NCBI GenBank assembly: GCA_012271135.1
Contig: JAAXGZ010000041.1
Span: forward strand, 23,746 to 87,745
DNA: 64,000 nucleotides
DNA from: Caldilineales bacterium
GTDB lineage: Bacteria; Chloroflexota; Anaerolineae; Caldilineales; Caldilineaceae
Direction of reading: 5' to 3'
The position numbers and the translations under genes were made by a program. Positions 23,016 through 30,741 of the stretch are shown one piece after another. The number at the start of each line of letters is the position of its first letter. Position 1 is the first letter of the stretch. A model generated the notes under the pieces. The model saw nothing but the letters and a program-made list of their open reading frames with translations. It ran no database searches and was not told where the DNA came from.

Positions 23016-23545
23016 GGTTGGCCCCAACGGACGGATTGCATGGATTCTAGCTCCGGGATTGTATGTGGTGCCTTATAGATCGCAGCCCTGATCGGGTCGC
23101 GTAACTGGACATGGCTGCTCTCGCCGAGACTGCGCTTGGATGCCGCGTAGGCCCTCTTCCAAGTCTGTTTGTTGGCCTGTCGGCGTCTTGAGCGCCAAGC
23201 TGTACGATCGTAGTGGTTCGAGGCCTTGCAGGTCGGACCACAGCTCGGCGGCATGGAAGAGGAGGAGGTCCGGTACAACGTGCTTTTCGGTGAACAGGGA
23301 CTTCAGGATTCGGTCGTAGGCGAACTGTGTTCGTGTGGACCGGGACAGGTGCAAAATGGACCTGTCCCGGCTTGGTGATTGCTGCGCGCACCGGCTAAGC
23401 AACGCGAAGGCGCACCGCAGTCGATGAGTTGATGGCTGGTTCCGCGATCAGTGGTTTGACTAGCTGACCGATGCAGTCCCGGTGGTTGAAGCCTGCGTTC
23501 AATTGGGCGCGATCAAGACCACTGAGCCTGAAGTGGCGCTCAGGA
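23016..23545. other. Region without intact gene, possible gene remnants
   Basis: These 530 bases separate two reductase genes. The minus strand has short frames that look partly protein-like but are broken by frame changes: one around 23200-23350 (FAYDRILKSLF, LLLFHAAELWSDL) and another around 23060-23200 (RRRQANKQTWKRAY). Neither has a start with a ribosome site. A perfect inverted repeat at 23340-23370 sits inside. A decayed gene or insertion element would fit; I cannot name the source. Confidence 0.4.
23340..23370. repeat. Perfect 11-bp inverted repeat
   Basis: The arms CCGGGACAGGT (23340-23350) and ACCTGTCCCGG (23360-23370) flank the nine bases GCAAAATGG. Neither strand has a following T-run, so it is not a standard terminator. 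It could be an operator-like site or the end of a lost mobile element. Confidence 0.7.
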
Positions 23546-24562
23546 TTACCACCTGAACGCGCCGGCCCCGAAGTTGGCTTCGTAGAACAGCGATACGTGG
23601 GTTCCGGGTGGCACCAGGGCATCCACCGCCTCCCGGTCCGAGTCGTCCAGCGACACCTGCAAGGCGCCAAGGTTGTCTTCGAACTGTTCCAGCGTACGGG
23701 GCCCAATGATGAGACTGGTGATGTTGGGCTGGTTCATCGCCCATGCCAGGGCAAACTGGGCCACCGTGCATCCCTTGCTGGCTGCCAGGGGCTCAAGACC
23801 CTCGATGACATCGTAGATGCCTTCGGTCATGCGGCGGGAGCGATCGGGCCGTGCGGCGTACCGGCTGCCCTCGGGCGCACCTTCGCCGCGCTTGTACTTC
23901 CCGGTCAACAATCCGCCGGCCAAAGGACTCCAGGGGAGAATGCCTACACCGTAGTTTTGGGCCATGGGCAGCAGTTCCCGCTCGATGCGCCGGTCCAGGA
24001 TGTTGTAGGGCGGCTGTTCCGTGACGAAGCGGTTGAGGCCGTACTCCTTGGACACCCACAACGCCTCCACGAACTGCCAGGCGGCGTAGGTGCTGGTGCC
24101 GATGTACCTGACCTTGCCGTCGCGCACGAGGTCGTCCAACGCCCTGAGTGTCTCATCGATTGGAATGTCCGTGCGGGGCCGATGCAACTGGTACAGGTCG
24201 ATGTAGTCGGTCTGCAGGCGCCTGAGACTGGCGTGACACTGCTCAATCACGTGCCGGCGCGACGTGCCCCCCATGTTGGGATCGTCGTCGGCCATGGTGC
24301 CGTGTACCTTAGTTGCCACTACGACCCGCGACCGCTGTCCCGTCTGCTTGAGGGCTTCTCCCAGAATCTCCTCGCTTTGGCCGCGGGAGTACACGTTCGC
24401 GGTGTCGATGAAGTTGATGCCGGCGTCGAAGGCAACCTGCAGCATGCGGCCCGCACCATCCACGTCGATACCGCCTCCAAGGCGGCCGTGGCCGAACAGC
24501 ATAACCCCCAGGCAGAGGGGAGAGACTTTTACGCCAGTCCTGCCCAACAGTCTGTAATCCAT
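23546..24562 (-). CDS. Aldo/keto reductase
   Basis: This 338-residue reductase has D53 and Y58 in FIDTANVYS, K85 in VVATKVHG and H127 in LYQLHRP, the full catalytic set. The opening MDYRLLGRTGVKVSPLCLG and the SPLAGGLLTGKY loop are typical of the AKR group that includes YghZ/Tas-like and Kv-beta-like enzymes. It is longer than the neighbouring reductase and only distantly similar, so it is not a recent duplicate. The substrate is unknown. Confidence 0.93.
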   Translation of the reverse strand: MDYRLLGRTGVKVSPLCLGVMLFGHGRLGGGIDVDGAGRMLQVAFDAGINFIDTANVYSRGQSEEILGEALKQTGQRSRVVVATKVHGTMADDDPNMGGTSRRHVIEQCHASLRRLQTDYIDLYQLHRPRTDIPIDETLRALDDLVRDGKVRYIGTSTYAAWQFVEALWVSKEYGLNRFVTEQPPYNILDRRIERELLPMAQNYGVGILPWSPLAGGLLTGKYKRGEGAPEGSRYAARPDRSRRMTEGIYDVIEGLEPLAASKGCTVAQFALAWAMNQPNITSLIIGPRTLEQFEDNLGALQVSLDDSDREAVDALVPPGTHVSLFYEANFGAGAFRW

Positions 24563-24651
24563 ACAATGTCTCCGAGTTGTCTTGGTACGGAAGCCGGGTT
24601 TGGCCTGTCATCCAACCGCGGCACACCTGTTCATCCTAACTGTTATGCCCC

Positions 24652-25542
24652 ATGTATAAGAGCTTTGCCGATTCCTTGCATCAGTTGACAGCAGCCTTCC
24701 GTTCCCTGGACCGACACCTGAACCTGGTTGAAGAGCGTCGTGCGCGTGTTGGCAATGCATCCAAGATGGAAAGCGGCCCTTCGGCAGTGGTGGAACTCAG
24801 CCGAATGTATCTCGACTGCCTCCGGACCATCCCCGGTGCGGCCACGTCCAACGGCACGGATACCGAGCAACAGTACGCCGACCATATGATCCTCGCTTCT
24901 CGCCACACAGTCTTGACGGACCTGTGTCAAACGTGGCTGGATCAGGGAGCCATACCGGATTTATTTGACATAAAATGGTTGCGTCAACTAGCCGAAGCGA
25001 TAGGGGAGGCCGATCGTGCGATTCGACCTCAATGGGAAGCGTACTCCGGGTGGGGCCGGTCGGCACTGCGCGGGTTTGTGGCGGACCAGTACGACTGCCT
25101 GTTGGACAGCGTTGGGGGTTGGACAGAGGAGGAACTTAACGCCCCGGGAGTCGTGGGCGATTGGAGCGCCAGGGACACATTGGCCCATGTGTTGGCGTGG
25201 GAAGAATATGGATGGGTGATTCTGTCCCAGTGGCCCGAACCGAAGCAGGGCGTGCTGGCCCGATGGGAAGTGGGTAGGCTGGAAGATGAGACGAATGCTT
25301 TGTTGTTGGACCTTCACGCAGGCCGCGACCTGATCGACGTGCTCGGCGATCTCTATACGTTTCGGCGCCGTACGCTGCGTTTCATCGATGACTGCGACGA
25401 TTCCAGGTTCGATTCAGTCGGTTCCTATGGTTGGGGCGAAACCGGCAGCCTGACACTGTTTCTCCTGTCCATGGCATGCCACTGCACCGAACACGCACTA
25501 CAAATCCTGGATGCCCGGGCCCCGGGCCGCGCGGAGCCGTAG
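24652..25542 (+). CDS. DinB-like domain protein with extra N-terminal region
   Basis: This protein has 296 residues. The C-terminal 170 match the DinB/maleylpyruvate isomerase-like four-helix fold: WSARDTLAHVLAWE with metal ligand H179 and a late CHCTEHALQI motif supplying two more histidines. Such proteins are metal-dependent and include thiol transferases. The first 125 residues are mostly helical and not recognised. Start ATG 24652 lies 89 bases from the divergent reductase start, so both may share a control region. Confidence 0.78.
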   Translation: MYKSFADSLHQLTAAFRSLDRHLNLVEERRARVGNASKMESGPSAVVELSRMYLDCLRTIPGAATSNGTDTEQQYADHMILASRHTVLTDLCQTWLDQGAIPDLFDIKWLRQLAEAIGEADRAIRPQWEAYSGWGRSALRGFVADQYDCLLDSVGGWTEEELNAPGVVGDWSARDTLAHVLAWEEYGWVILSQWPEPKQGVLARWEVGRLEDETNALLLDLHAGRDLIDVLGDLYTFRRRTLRFIDDCDDSRFDSVGSYGWGETGSLTLFLLSMACHCTEHALQILDARAPGRAEP

Positions 25543-25708
25543 TGTCATCGATGCTGGACAGGTTTGGGGACCCGTTGACCGGATCCCGCGGGTACTGGTT
25601 GCCGCCCAAATCCATGTTCGCTTGCGTCCCGCCCCGACGCTCCCGCAGTAGCTGCTGCCAGGCAATCGGAAGTGGTTTGCGACCGGCCGGCGGCCTTTCG
25701 GCGTACGG

Positions 25709-27016
25709 TCAACTGCTCTGTACGCTCAGACTGTTGCGGAACTCTTCGGCCTCTTTGGTTGCGCCCACAGGAATCTGGTCGGATACCAGTCCCCTTTCCT
25801 CGATGTTGGCAGCGGCCTGTTGTTCGACGAGCCAGTTGCGGAAGTACTCGTCAATGGCGCTCTCGAGGGCGTCGGCGCTGATGGGGGCGTCCGGATCCGA
25901 GTCGGTGACCTGGATGAGGTGGTAGCCGAATTCGGTCTCGACCGGTGCACTGGTCTCGTTCACGGCCAGCGCAAAGGCGGCTTCCTCAAAGGCCGGCACC
26001 ATCCGTCCTTGGGCAAACCAACCGAGATCACCCTGGTTGAATTCCGCAGTCGGATCGTCGCTGTACAGGTCGACCAGGTAATCGAAGCTCTCGCCCAGTT
26101 CAAGCCTGGCTATCAGACTCTCCGCCAAGGCCAGGGCCTCTTCTTGAGTGCGCCCTGCCGCATCGGATTCATTCCCTCCGGGTTGAGCTTCGAACGCGAT
26201 GAGAAGGTGTCGGGCCCTGATGCGGGGTTCGGTGGTCTCGACATTGTCTTCCGAGACATGGCTCCTGACCATCTCGCGCAACAGCCTGTATTCCAGGATT
26301 TGCCGGTACTCGTCCAGCGTCAGGCCGTTGGTGTCGTCCAATTCCTCGGCCAGTCCCGCCGTGCCCTGGCTCAACTCCTCCTCGGAGATGACGTCAATCG
26401 CCTCCTCTTCGGGAGCGGTACCTGCCGCATCGTTTCCGGCATCCGCAGCCTGCTCCGAGGCGGCTGCCTCGCGGGCCGTGATTGTGGCCGTGGCCTGGGC
26501 GGCGGTGTACTTGGAATAACGGGAGGCCACTTCCGCATCGAGTAGTTCGTCCAGTTCCGTATTGGAAACGCTCAGGCCTGCCTCCCTGGCGGCTTCGGCG
26601 ATCAGCAGGTCCTCAATCATCGTGGACTTGACCCGCACCCCCATGGTGAATTCGTCCGACAGTGCGGTCTGCAGGACCTGAATCTCGTTCAGGAGATTGA
26701 CTTGGCCGGCGAACTGCTGTTGCAGAAATCTCATGGACTCGTAACGGTTCAGGGCCAACTGCCTTTCGTACCGGTAGCGGTTGCGGAAGTCCTGGACCGT
26801 GATGTCTGTTCCGTTGACCGACACTACCAGCCGGGCCGGTACCACGAGGAAGCTGTACACCGCGCCGATTACCACCAGCAGGAGGGCGACGCCGGTCGCG
26901 ACCCCTCCCAGCAGCAGGAATTTCCGATCGCGTTCCCTCTGCCTGGTTGCGAGGAGGATTTCCTTCCGGGTTTGCCGGCGCGGAGCTTCTTCGGTTGTGC
27001 GTTTCTTTTTTGCCAT
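25709..27016 (-). CDS. Membrane-anchored parvulin-type peptidyl-prolyl isomerase
   Basis: This 435-residue protein has a basic cytoplasmic N-tail, one membrane segment (about residues 33-58) and an extracytoplasmic SurA/PrsA-like part. The N-terminal chaperone region holds an Ala/Glu-rich low-complexity insert at about 180-215. The parvulin domain (about 270-390) shows RARHLLIA, GDLGWFAQGRMVPAFEEAAF and FGYHLIQV. It probably folds secreted proteins. It is the last gene of the rpsF-rpsR transcription unit, 71 bases after rpsR, with a GC-rich hairpin in the gap. Confidence 0.9.
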   Translation of the reverse strand: MAKKKRTTEEAPRRQTRKEILLATRQRERDRKFLLLGGVATGVALLLVVIGAVYSFLVVPARLVVSVNGTDITVQDFRNRYRYERQLALNRYESMRFLQQQFAGQVNLLNEIQVLQTALSDEFTMGVRVKSTMIEDLLIAEAAREAGLSVSNTELDELLDAEVASRYSKYTAAQATATITAREAAASEQAADAGNDAAGTAPEEEAIDVISEEELSQGTAGLAEELDDTNGLTLDEYRQILEYRLLREMVRSHVSEDNVETTEPRIRARHLLIAFEAQPGGNESDAAGRTQEEALALAESLIARLELGESFDYLVDLYSDDPTAEFNQGDLGWFAQGRMVPAFEEAAFALAVNETSAPVETEFGYHLIQVTDSDPDAPISADALESAIDEYFRNWLVEQQAAANIEERGLVSDQIPVGATKEAEEFRNSLSVQSS

Positions 27017-27024
27017 GAAGGTCG

Positions 27025-27048
27025 CCCGAGCGCGGGTGCTCGGGTTCG
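27025..27048 (-). promoter_or_regulatory. GC-rich hairpin between rpsR and the parvulin gene
   Basis: On the plus strand CCCGAGC and GCTCGGG form a seven-base stem around a short GC-rich loop, just before the parvulin start as transcribed. There is no T-run, so it may adjust mRNA stability or readthrough rather than end transcription. Confidence 0.35.
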
Positions 27049-27087
27049 GTGGGATGGATCTGGCGCCGGGCTCGGCCGGCCGCAGGC

Positions 27088-27720
27088 TTAGCGGCGGCCC
27101 CGAATGTGGCTCGGCGTGTACGGCAGTAGTGCCAGGTGGCGCGCCTGTTTGATGGCGGTCTTCAGGCGCCTCTGCTTCTTGGCGGACACGCGGGTCTTGC
27201 GCCTGGACAGAATGCGTCCCTGACGGTCCAGGAACTGCGACAGGATCTCGATGTTCTTGTAGTGGATTTGCTCCAGTGGAACATCGGTCGCGACGTGGCG
27301 GGGTCGGAAGCGCGATTGGCTGGGACCTTGGTTGGCCCTGTACACGGGCGGCACGCGCTTTCTCGGATCAAGAGCGGTTGGATCCGATTCGGGAGGAGGC
27401 GCCGGATGCGTACTTGCCGGCCGGCCACCTGAAGGGGCGGCCACAGGTTCTGCATCCTTCGTCGCGTCGGCGGCCACAGGCACCGGTTCGAGTCTCGCTT
27501 CGGGAGTCGCTTCCGCCGTCCGTTCGACCTTGGGTTCCGGATCTACTTCAGGTTCCGGGGGGGGGGAAGCGGCATCCGAAGCCGAGGTATCCGCGGTTTC
27601 GACGGTTGCGGCCACCGGGACATCGTCGGATTCTGTCGACGGTGGAACAGCGGCTGTTGGTTCCTCAATGTCGGCAACTGTCGCGGCTGTGGTTTCCTGG
27701 GTTTCCTGTTCGTCGCTCAT
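27088..27720 (-). CDS. rpsR: Ribosomal protein bS18 with long N-terminal extension
   Basis: This 210-residue protein carries the bS18 core at about residues 145-203 ([44 protein letters not shown]), which binds the 30S platform beside bS6. Usual bS18 is 70-100 residues. Here an acidic, Pro/Ala/Thr/Glu-rich low-complexity region of about 140 residues precedes it. The ATG at 27720 follows an AGAGAA ribosome-like site; an upstream in-frame start would run into rpsF. A run of ten Gs on the plus strand (27557-27566) lies inside the extension. The gene is 67 bases after rpsF with no ssb between. Confidence 0.9.
   Translation of the reverse strand: MSDEQETQETTAATVADIEEPTAAVPPSTESDDVPVAATVETADTSASDAASPPPEPEVDPEPKVERTAEATPEARLEPVPVAADATKDAEPVAAPSGGRPASTHPAPPPESDPTALDPRKRVPPVYRANQGPSQSRFRPRHVATDVPLEQIHYKNIEILSQFLDRQGRILSRRKTRVSAKKQRRLKTAIKQARHLALLPYTPSHIRGRR
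27557..27566. repeat. Ten-base G/C homopolymer inside rpsR
   Basis: An uninterrupted run of ten Gs on the plus strand encodes part of Ser-Pro-Pro-Pro in the bS18 extension. A one-base slip would shift the frame ahead of the ribosomal core. Confidence 0.9.
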
Positions 27721-27787
27721 AGGGGTTTCTCTGTGATATGGGGCGTTGTCTGTCTGATATCCGCCTGGATGCATCCGATGTCGGGGG

Positions 27788-28090
27788 TCAGGCAACCGGG
27801 TCCCGGATGATCAGGTAGCGCATCACGTTCTCGCTCAGGTTGAGCAGGCGTTCGACATCGGCGACCTTGGACGGATCAAGATCAATGTGCAGCATTGTGT
27901 AGTGGCCTTCCGTCTTCTTGTCGATCGGATAGGCCAGCTTGCGCATGCCCCAGGAATTTTCGAATACGATTTTGCCGTCGTTGCGGTCGACGACCTGCAA
28001 CACTTCCTGGTGGGCGTTTTCGAGCTCAAGGTCCCTCAGCTCGGGAGGCAGCACGTATACCAGTTCGTACGTGCGCGTATCGGCACTCAT
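27788..28090 (-). CDS. rpsF: Ribosomal protein bS6
   Basis: This 100-residue 30S protein matches bS6: [12 protein letters not shown] at the start, then [26 protein letters not shown] and the MRYLIIRD end. It pairs with bS18 in the ribosome. ATG 28090 is preceded by GGAAGGAG, about ten bases upstream, which favours it over an in-frame start ten codons earlier. It opens the minus-strand unit rpsF-rpsR-parvulin. Confidence 0.96.
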   Translation of the reverse strand: MSADTRTYELVYVLPPELRDLELENAHQEVLQVVDRNDGKIVFENSWGMRKLAYPIDKKTEGHYTMLHIDLDPSKVADVERLLNLSENVMRYLIIRDPVA

Positions 28091-28242
28091 CAATCCACCG
28101 CTCCTTCCACGGGCTTGCACGCGTCACGGGACGCGCACAGAAGAATCAGGCGGAACAGTCTAACACCCGCGCCCGATGGAAAGGGACAATCGAATGCAGT
28201 GCATCCGACAGGGGACTCACTGTTGCCAGGGCAGTCCGCCGG

Positions 28243-29025
28243 TTAGCGGACGCGCGCCACGCAGAGTACGGTGTCGGCTTCATCGTCCAACGGCTCCCGG
28301 TGGTAGCCACCCCACAAGTGGACGACGTCGAATCCGGCCGCGTCCAGCATCAGCTTCAATTCGTGGGGCCAGAGAAACCGCAGCCTGAAGGTCACAGTCG
28401 TTTCCAGGTGCTGTCCGTCCGGACTCACCTGCGACAGAAGGATGTCCGTGGTTTGGACTTGGTGTATCCAGTCGACGGTGCGGCCCATCCACTTGGTGGT
28501 TTCGATGCCGTTCGGTCCGTGCCACGCGTCCACCTGGATCAGGGCACCGTCGCCCGCAACGATCTGTTCGACCGGAGGATTGAACAAATCCAGTACCAGG
28601 AGGCCGTCTGCTCTAAGGTGACGACGCAGGCAGGACAGCGCGGATTGCTGCAGCTCCGGGCTGTCTAGGTGCATCAGGCTGTTCGAGGCACAGATGGCCA
28701 GGCCGAAGTTCTGGTGCATAAGGCGAAAGTTGGCCATGTCCGCCTGACATAGGTGCGGTTGGTGCGCGGGCGGCACGGTGGCCAGGTTGTTCCTGGCTAG
28801 TTCCAGCATTTCGGGACAGATGTCGATCCCGGTGCAATGGGCATCCGTTGCCAGTTCCATCAGCACGCGCCCGGTGCCGCATCCTGCTTCAAGGACCGGC
28901 CCGCCCGTGTCCCGTGCTAGTTGCTTCAGAAGCGGGATGTCCGCCCTGAAATTGCGGTAGTCCCAATCGTAGAAAGGGCTGAACCGCGCCAGGTTGGCAA
29001 GGAGATCCTCACGGTCGTCACACAT
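28243..29025 (-). CDS. Class I SAM-dependent methyltransferase
   Basis: This 260-residue protein has the Rossmann SAM-binding motif I (VLEAGCGTGRVLMELA, about residue 43), the acidic post-motif (CTGIDICPEMLELA) and ICASNSLMHL as the motif II/III region. The C-terminal WPHELKLMLDAAGF is common in this family. The acceptor substrate is unknown. ATG 29025 was chosen because conserved sequence starts shortly after; upstream in-frame codons look noncoding. Gap to rpsF is 152 bases. Confidence 0.85.
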   Translation of the reverse strand: MCDDREDLLANLARFSPFYDWDYRNFRADIPLLKQLARDTGGPVLEAGCGTGRVLMELATDAHCTGIDICPEMLELARNNLATVPPAHQPHLCQADMANFRLMHQNFGLAICASNSLMHLDSPELQQSALSCLRRHLRADGLLVLDLFNPPVEQIVAGDGALIQVDAWHGPNGIETTKWMGRTVDWIHQVQTTDILLSQVSPDGQHLETTVTFRLRFLWPHELKLMLDAAGFDVVHLWGGYHREPLDDEADTVLCVARVR

Positions 29026-29358
29026 GGCATGGAGATTGTTGGCAGGCGGATGAGTGTGTGGACGTGTTCCGGAACCGTTGACAGCTTGTCGTTTTCGGCC
29101 CCTTGGGCAGGATGCGAAATCGTGTTTCAGGCAGACAGTGGGCTGTACGGATCCACTGTGGCATCTGTGCACCGAGGACCGTTCGGATCGGCCCGCGCAA
29201 TGCTTTGGCAATATCTCTTTGGGCACCCCCTTTGGGTTTTGGGGAAGTAACTGTTCGCTTCAATCTGTGGGTATCTCTTGGAAACAGGTGCAATTGAGCC
29301 ATCTTCCGCGCGGTACCATGGGCCCCCGGAAGCAAGCGGACCTGGTGCAACGGACCCC
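29026..29358. other. Intergenic stretch before the TnpB gene
   Basis: These 333 bases lie between the divergent methyltransferase and TnpB genes. I see no convincing gene, promoter or terminator. The stretch near 29210-29290 is AT-richer than average. The left end of the TnpB-carrying element should lie in its last part but I could not fix a boundary. Confidence 0.5.
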
Positions 29359-30591
29359 ATGTCCAGGGCCTCCCATCCTGCCACGCCCCCGGTCGAGGGT
29401 GTTCCCCGCGGCCGGGTCAAGGCGCACCGGATTGCCCTGTGTCCCAACGACCGGCAGGCCTCCCTGATGGCCGGGCACGCGGGCTGGGCGCGGGGGGCGT
29501 CGAACCGGTCCCGCGACCGCTTGGCCGCGGCCTGGTTCACCGACGAGGGCGGGGACCACGAGGGGCTCGCGGACATGAACCTGCGCAGGCCGTTCAAGGC
29601 CGTCAAGCGGGACCGGTTCCCCTGGTCGCGCAAGTTGTCCCAGAACGTGGCCAAGAACGCCATCATCCACAGGGGCAAGGGGCTGGAGGCCTGGGGTGTC
29701 TACAAGAAGGCGCGGAAGAAGGGGCAGCGTCCGGGCCCGACCGTCGGCATCGACATGGGCATCCAGGTGCTGGCCACGCTGTGGGACGGGGATGAACAGA
29801 CGGAGGTTGAGAACCCGCGTCCCCTGCGGGAGGCCCTGGCCGAGCTGCGACGCATCGATAAGGCCATCAGCCGCTCCCGCAAGGTGCATGGCCGGCACCG
29901 GACCTCCCACCGTCGGGAAACCCTGTACACCCGGCGGAGACGGCAGCATGCCCCTGTCTCCCGTCTGCGCAGCGACCACCACCAGACCACCACGGTGATC
30001 GCCAAGCGCGGCGGGACGGTGAAGGTGGAGCCCCTGCACCTCGCGGGGATGCAGCGCAACCGGAGATTGGGACGCGCCCTCGGCAATGCCGGCCTGGGGG
30101 AGTTCGTGCGCATGCCGGAGTGCAAGTGCGCCTGGTACGGGACCGCCTTTGAGAAAGTGGACCGCTGGTACCCGTCCTCGAAGAGGTGCAGTGCATGCGG
30201 TGCCGTGAAGCAGTCGCTGCTGCTGTCGGAGCGCCCCTACCGCTGTCTGCCGTGCGGCTTTGCGTGCGACCGGGACGAGAACGCCGTCCGCAACATTCAG
30301 GCGTTCGAGCCGGCGGCCAGGTCGGCCGTCGCCGACGCGGCGACCTGGCCGTCGGGCCCGCCTAGGGGCCTGCCAGGTCGACGAAGCGTCCACCGGACGG
30401 GCATCCGCATCCGCTTCACGCAGGAAGTGGAGATTGCCATAGGTTCTGGAGACCATCTCGGTGGATGTTCAACATTGTTGACGCGGCATGGGTTGGCTTT
30501 CTGTCGGGTCAATACAGGAAAGGGCTGCTCAATGCATGGCGGCATGGCTGTTCCCGCTTGGGAGATCTGCCCAATTGCAAAATCGGCTTGA
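29359..30591 (+). mobile_element. IS605/IS607-type element remnant carrying only tnpB
   Basis: A TnpB-type gene and a right-end hairpin are present without a TnpA transposase. The left end is undefined and the right end is probably between 30350 and 30480. Without its own TnpA, movement would need one from elsewhere. Confidence 0.5.
29359..30591 (+). CDS. tnpB: TnpB-type RNA-guided nuclease homologue, N-terminal half shortened
   Basis: This frame has about 410 residues, of which some 320 are TnpB-like. TnpB proteins are RuvC-like RNA-guided nucleases of IS605/IS607 elements, ancestors of Cas12. The RuvC triad appears intact: D132 in VGIDMG, E224 in VKVEPLHLAGM and D306 in CDRDENAVRNI, with a zinc ribbon CSACG...CLPCG between the last two. 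Only about 131 residues precede the first catalytic Asp, against about 190 in ISDra2 TnpB. The join near ARKKGQRPGPTVGID lacks the central beta-rich segment, as if deleted in frame. The tail after about residue 320 overlaps the right end and may not be real protein. ATG 29359 was chosen; earlier in-frame starts exist. Confidence 0.75.
   Translation: MSRASHPATPPVEGVPRGRVKAHRIALCPNDRQASLMAGHAGWARGASNRSRDRLAAAWFTDEGGDHEGLADMNLRRPFKAVKRDRFPWSRKLSQNVAKNAIIHRGKGLEAWGVYKKARKKGQRPGPTVGIDMGIQVLATLWDGDEQTEVENPRPLREALAELRRIDKAISRSRKVHGRHRTSHRRETLYTRRRRQHAPVSRLRSDHHQTTTVIAKRGGTVKVEPLHLAGMQRNRRLGRALGNAGLGEFVRMPECKCAWYGTAFEKVDRWYPSSKRCSACGAVKQSLLLSERPYRCLPCGFACDRDENAVRNIQAFEPAARSAVADAATWPSGPPRGLPGRRSVHRTGIRIRFTQEVEIAIGSGDHLGGCSTLLTRHGLAFCRVNTGKGCSMHGGMAVPAWEICPIAKSA
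30315..30350 (+). repeat. Right-end hairpin, possible guide-RNA scaffold
   Basis: GGCCAGGTCG and CGACCTGGCC form a perfect ten-base stem. The loop contains a second small stem (CGTC/GACG). A further CCAGGTCG copy follows at about 30373. In TnpB elements the omega-RNA overlaps the gene's 3' end and structured right end, so this is the likely scaffold region. Confidence 0.5.
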
Positions 30592-30616
30592 ATGCGTTCA
30601 TGGTGTGGGCTATTAT
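30588..30616 (+). promoter_or_regulatory. Sigma70-type promoter for greA-lysS
   Basis: TTGAAT (30588-30593) and TATTAT (30611-30616) are separated by exactly 17 bases. The predicted start at about 30623 leaves a leader of about 120 bases before greA. It lies at the 3' edge of the TnpB frame. Confidence 0.7.
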
Positions 30617-30741
30617 GAACTCTTGCCCCCCGGCGCGCGGAACGCTGTGATCGAAACCTGCTGCGGGGGCTGTCTCCTTGTTCAAGCCGAACGCTGCACC
30701 GCGTCGGCAGTTCGAGCCATTCCGATACCGGTAGTGACATC

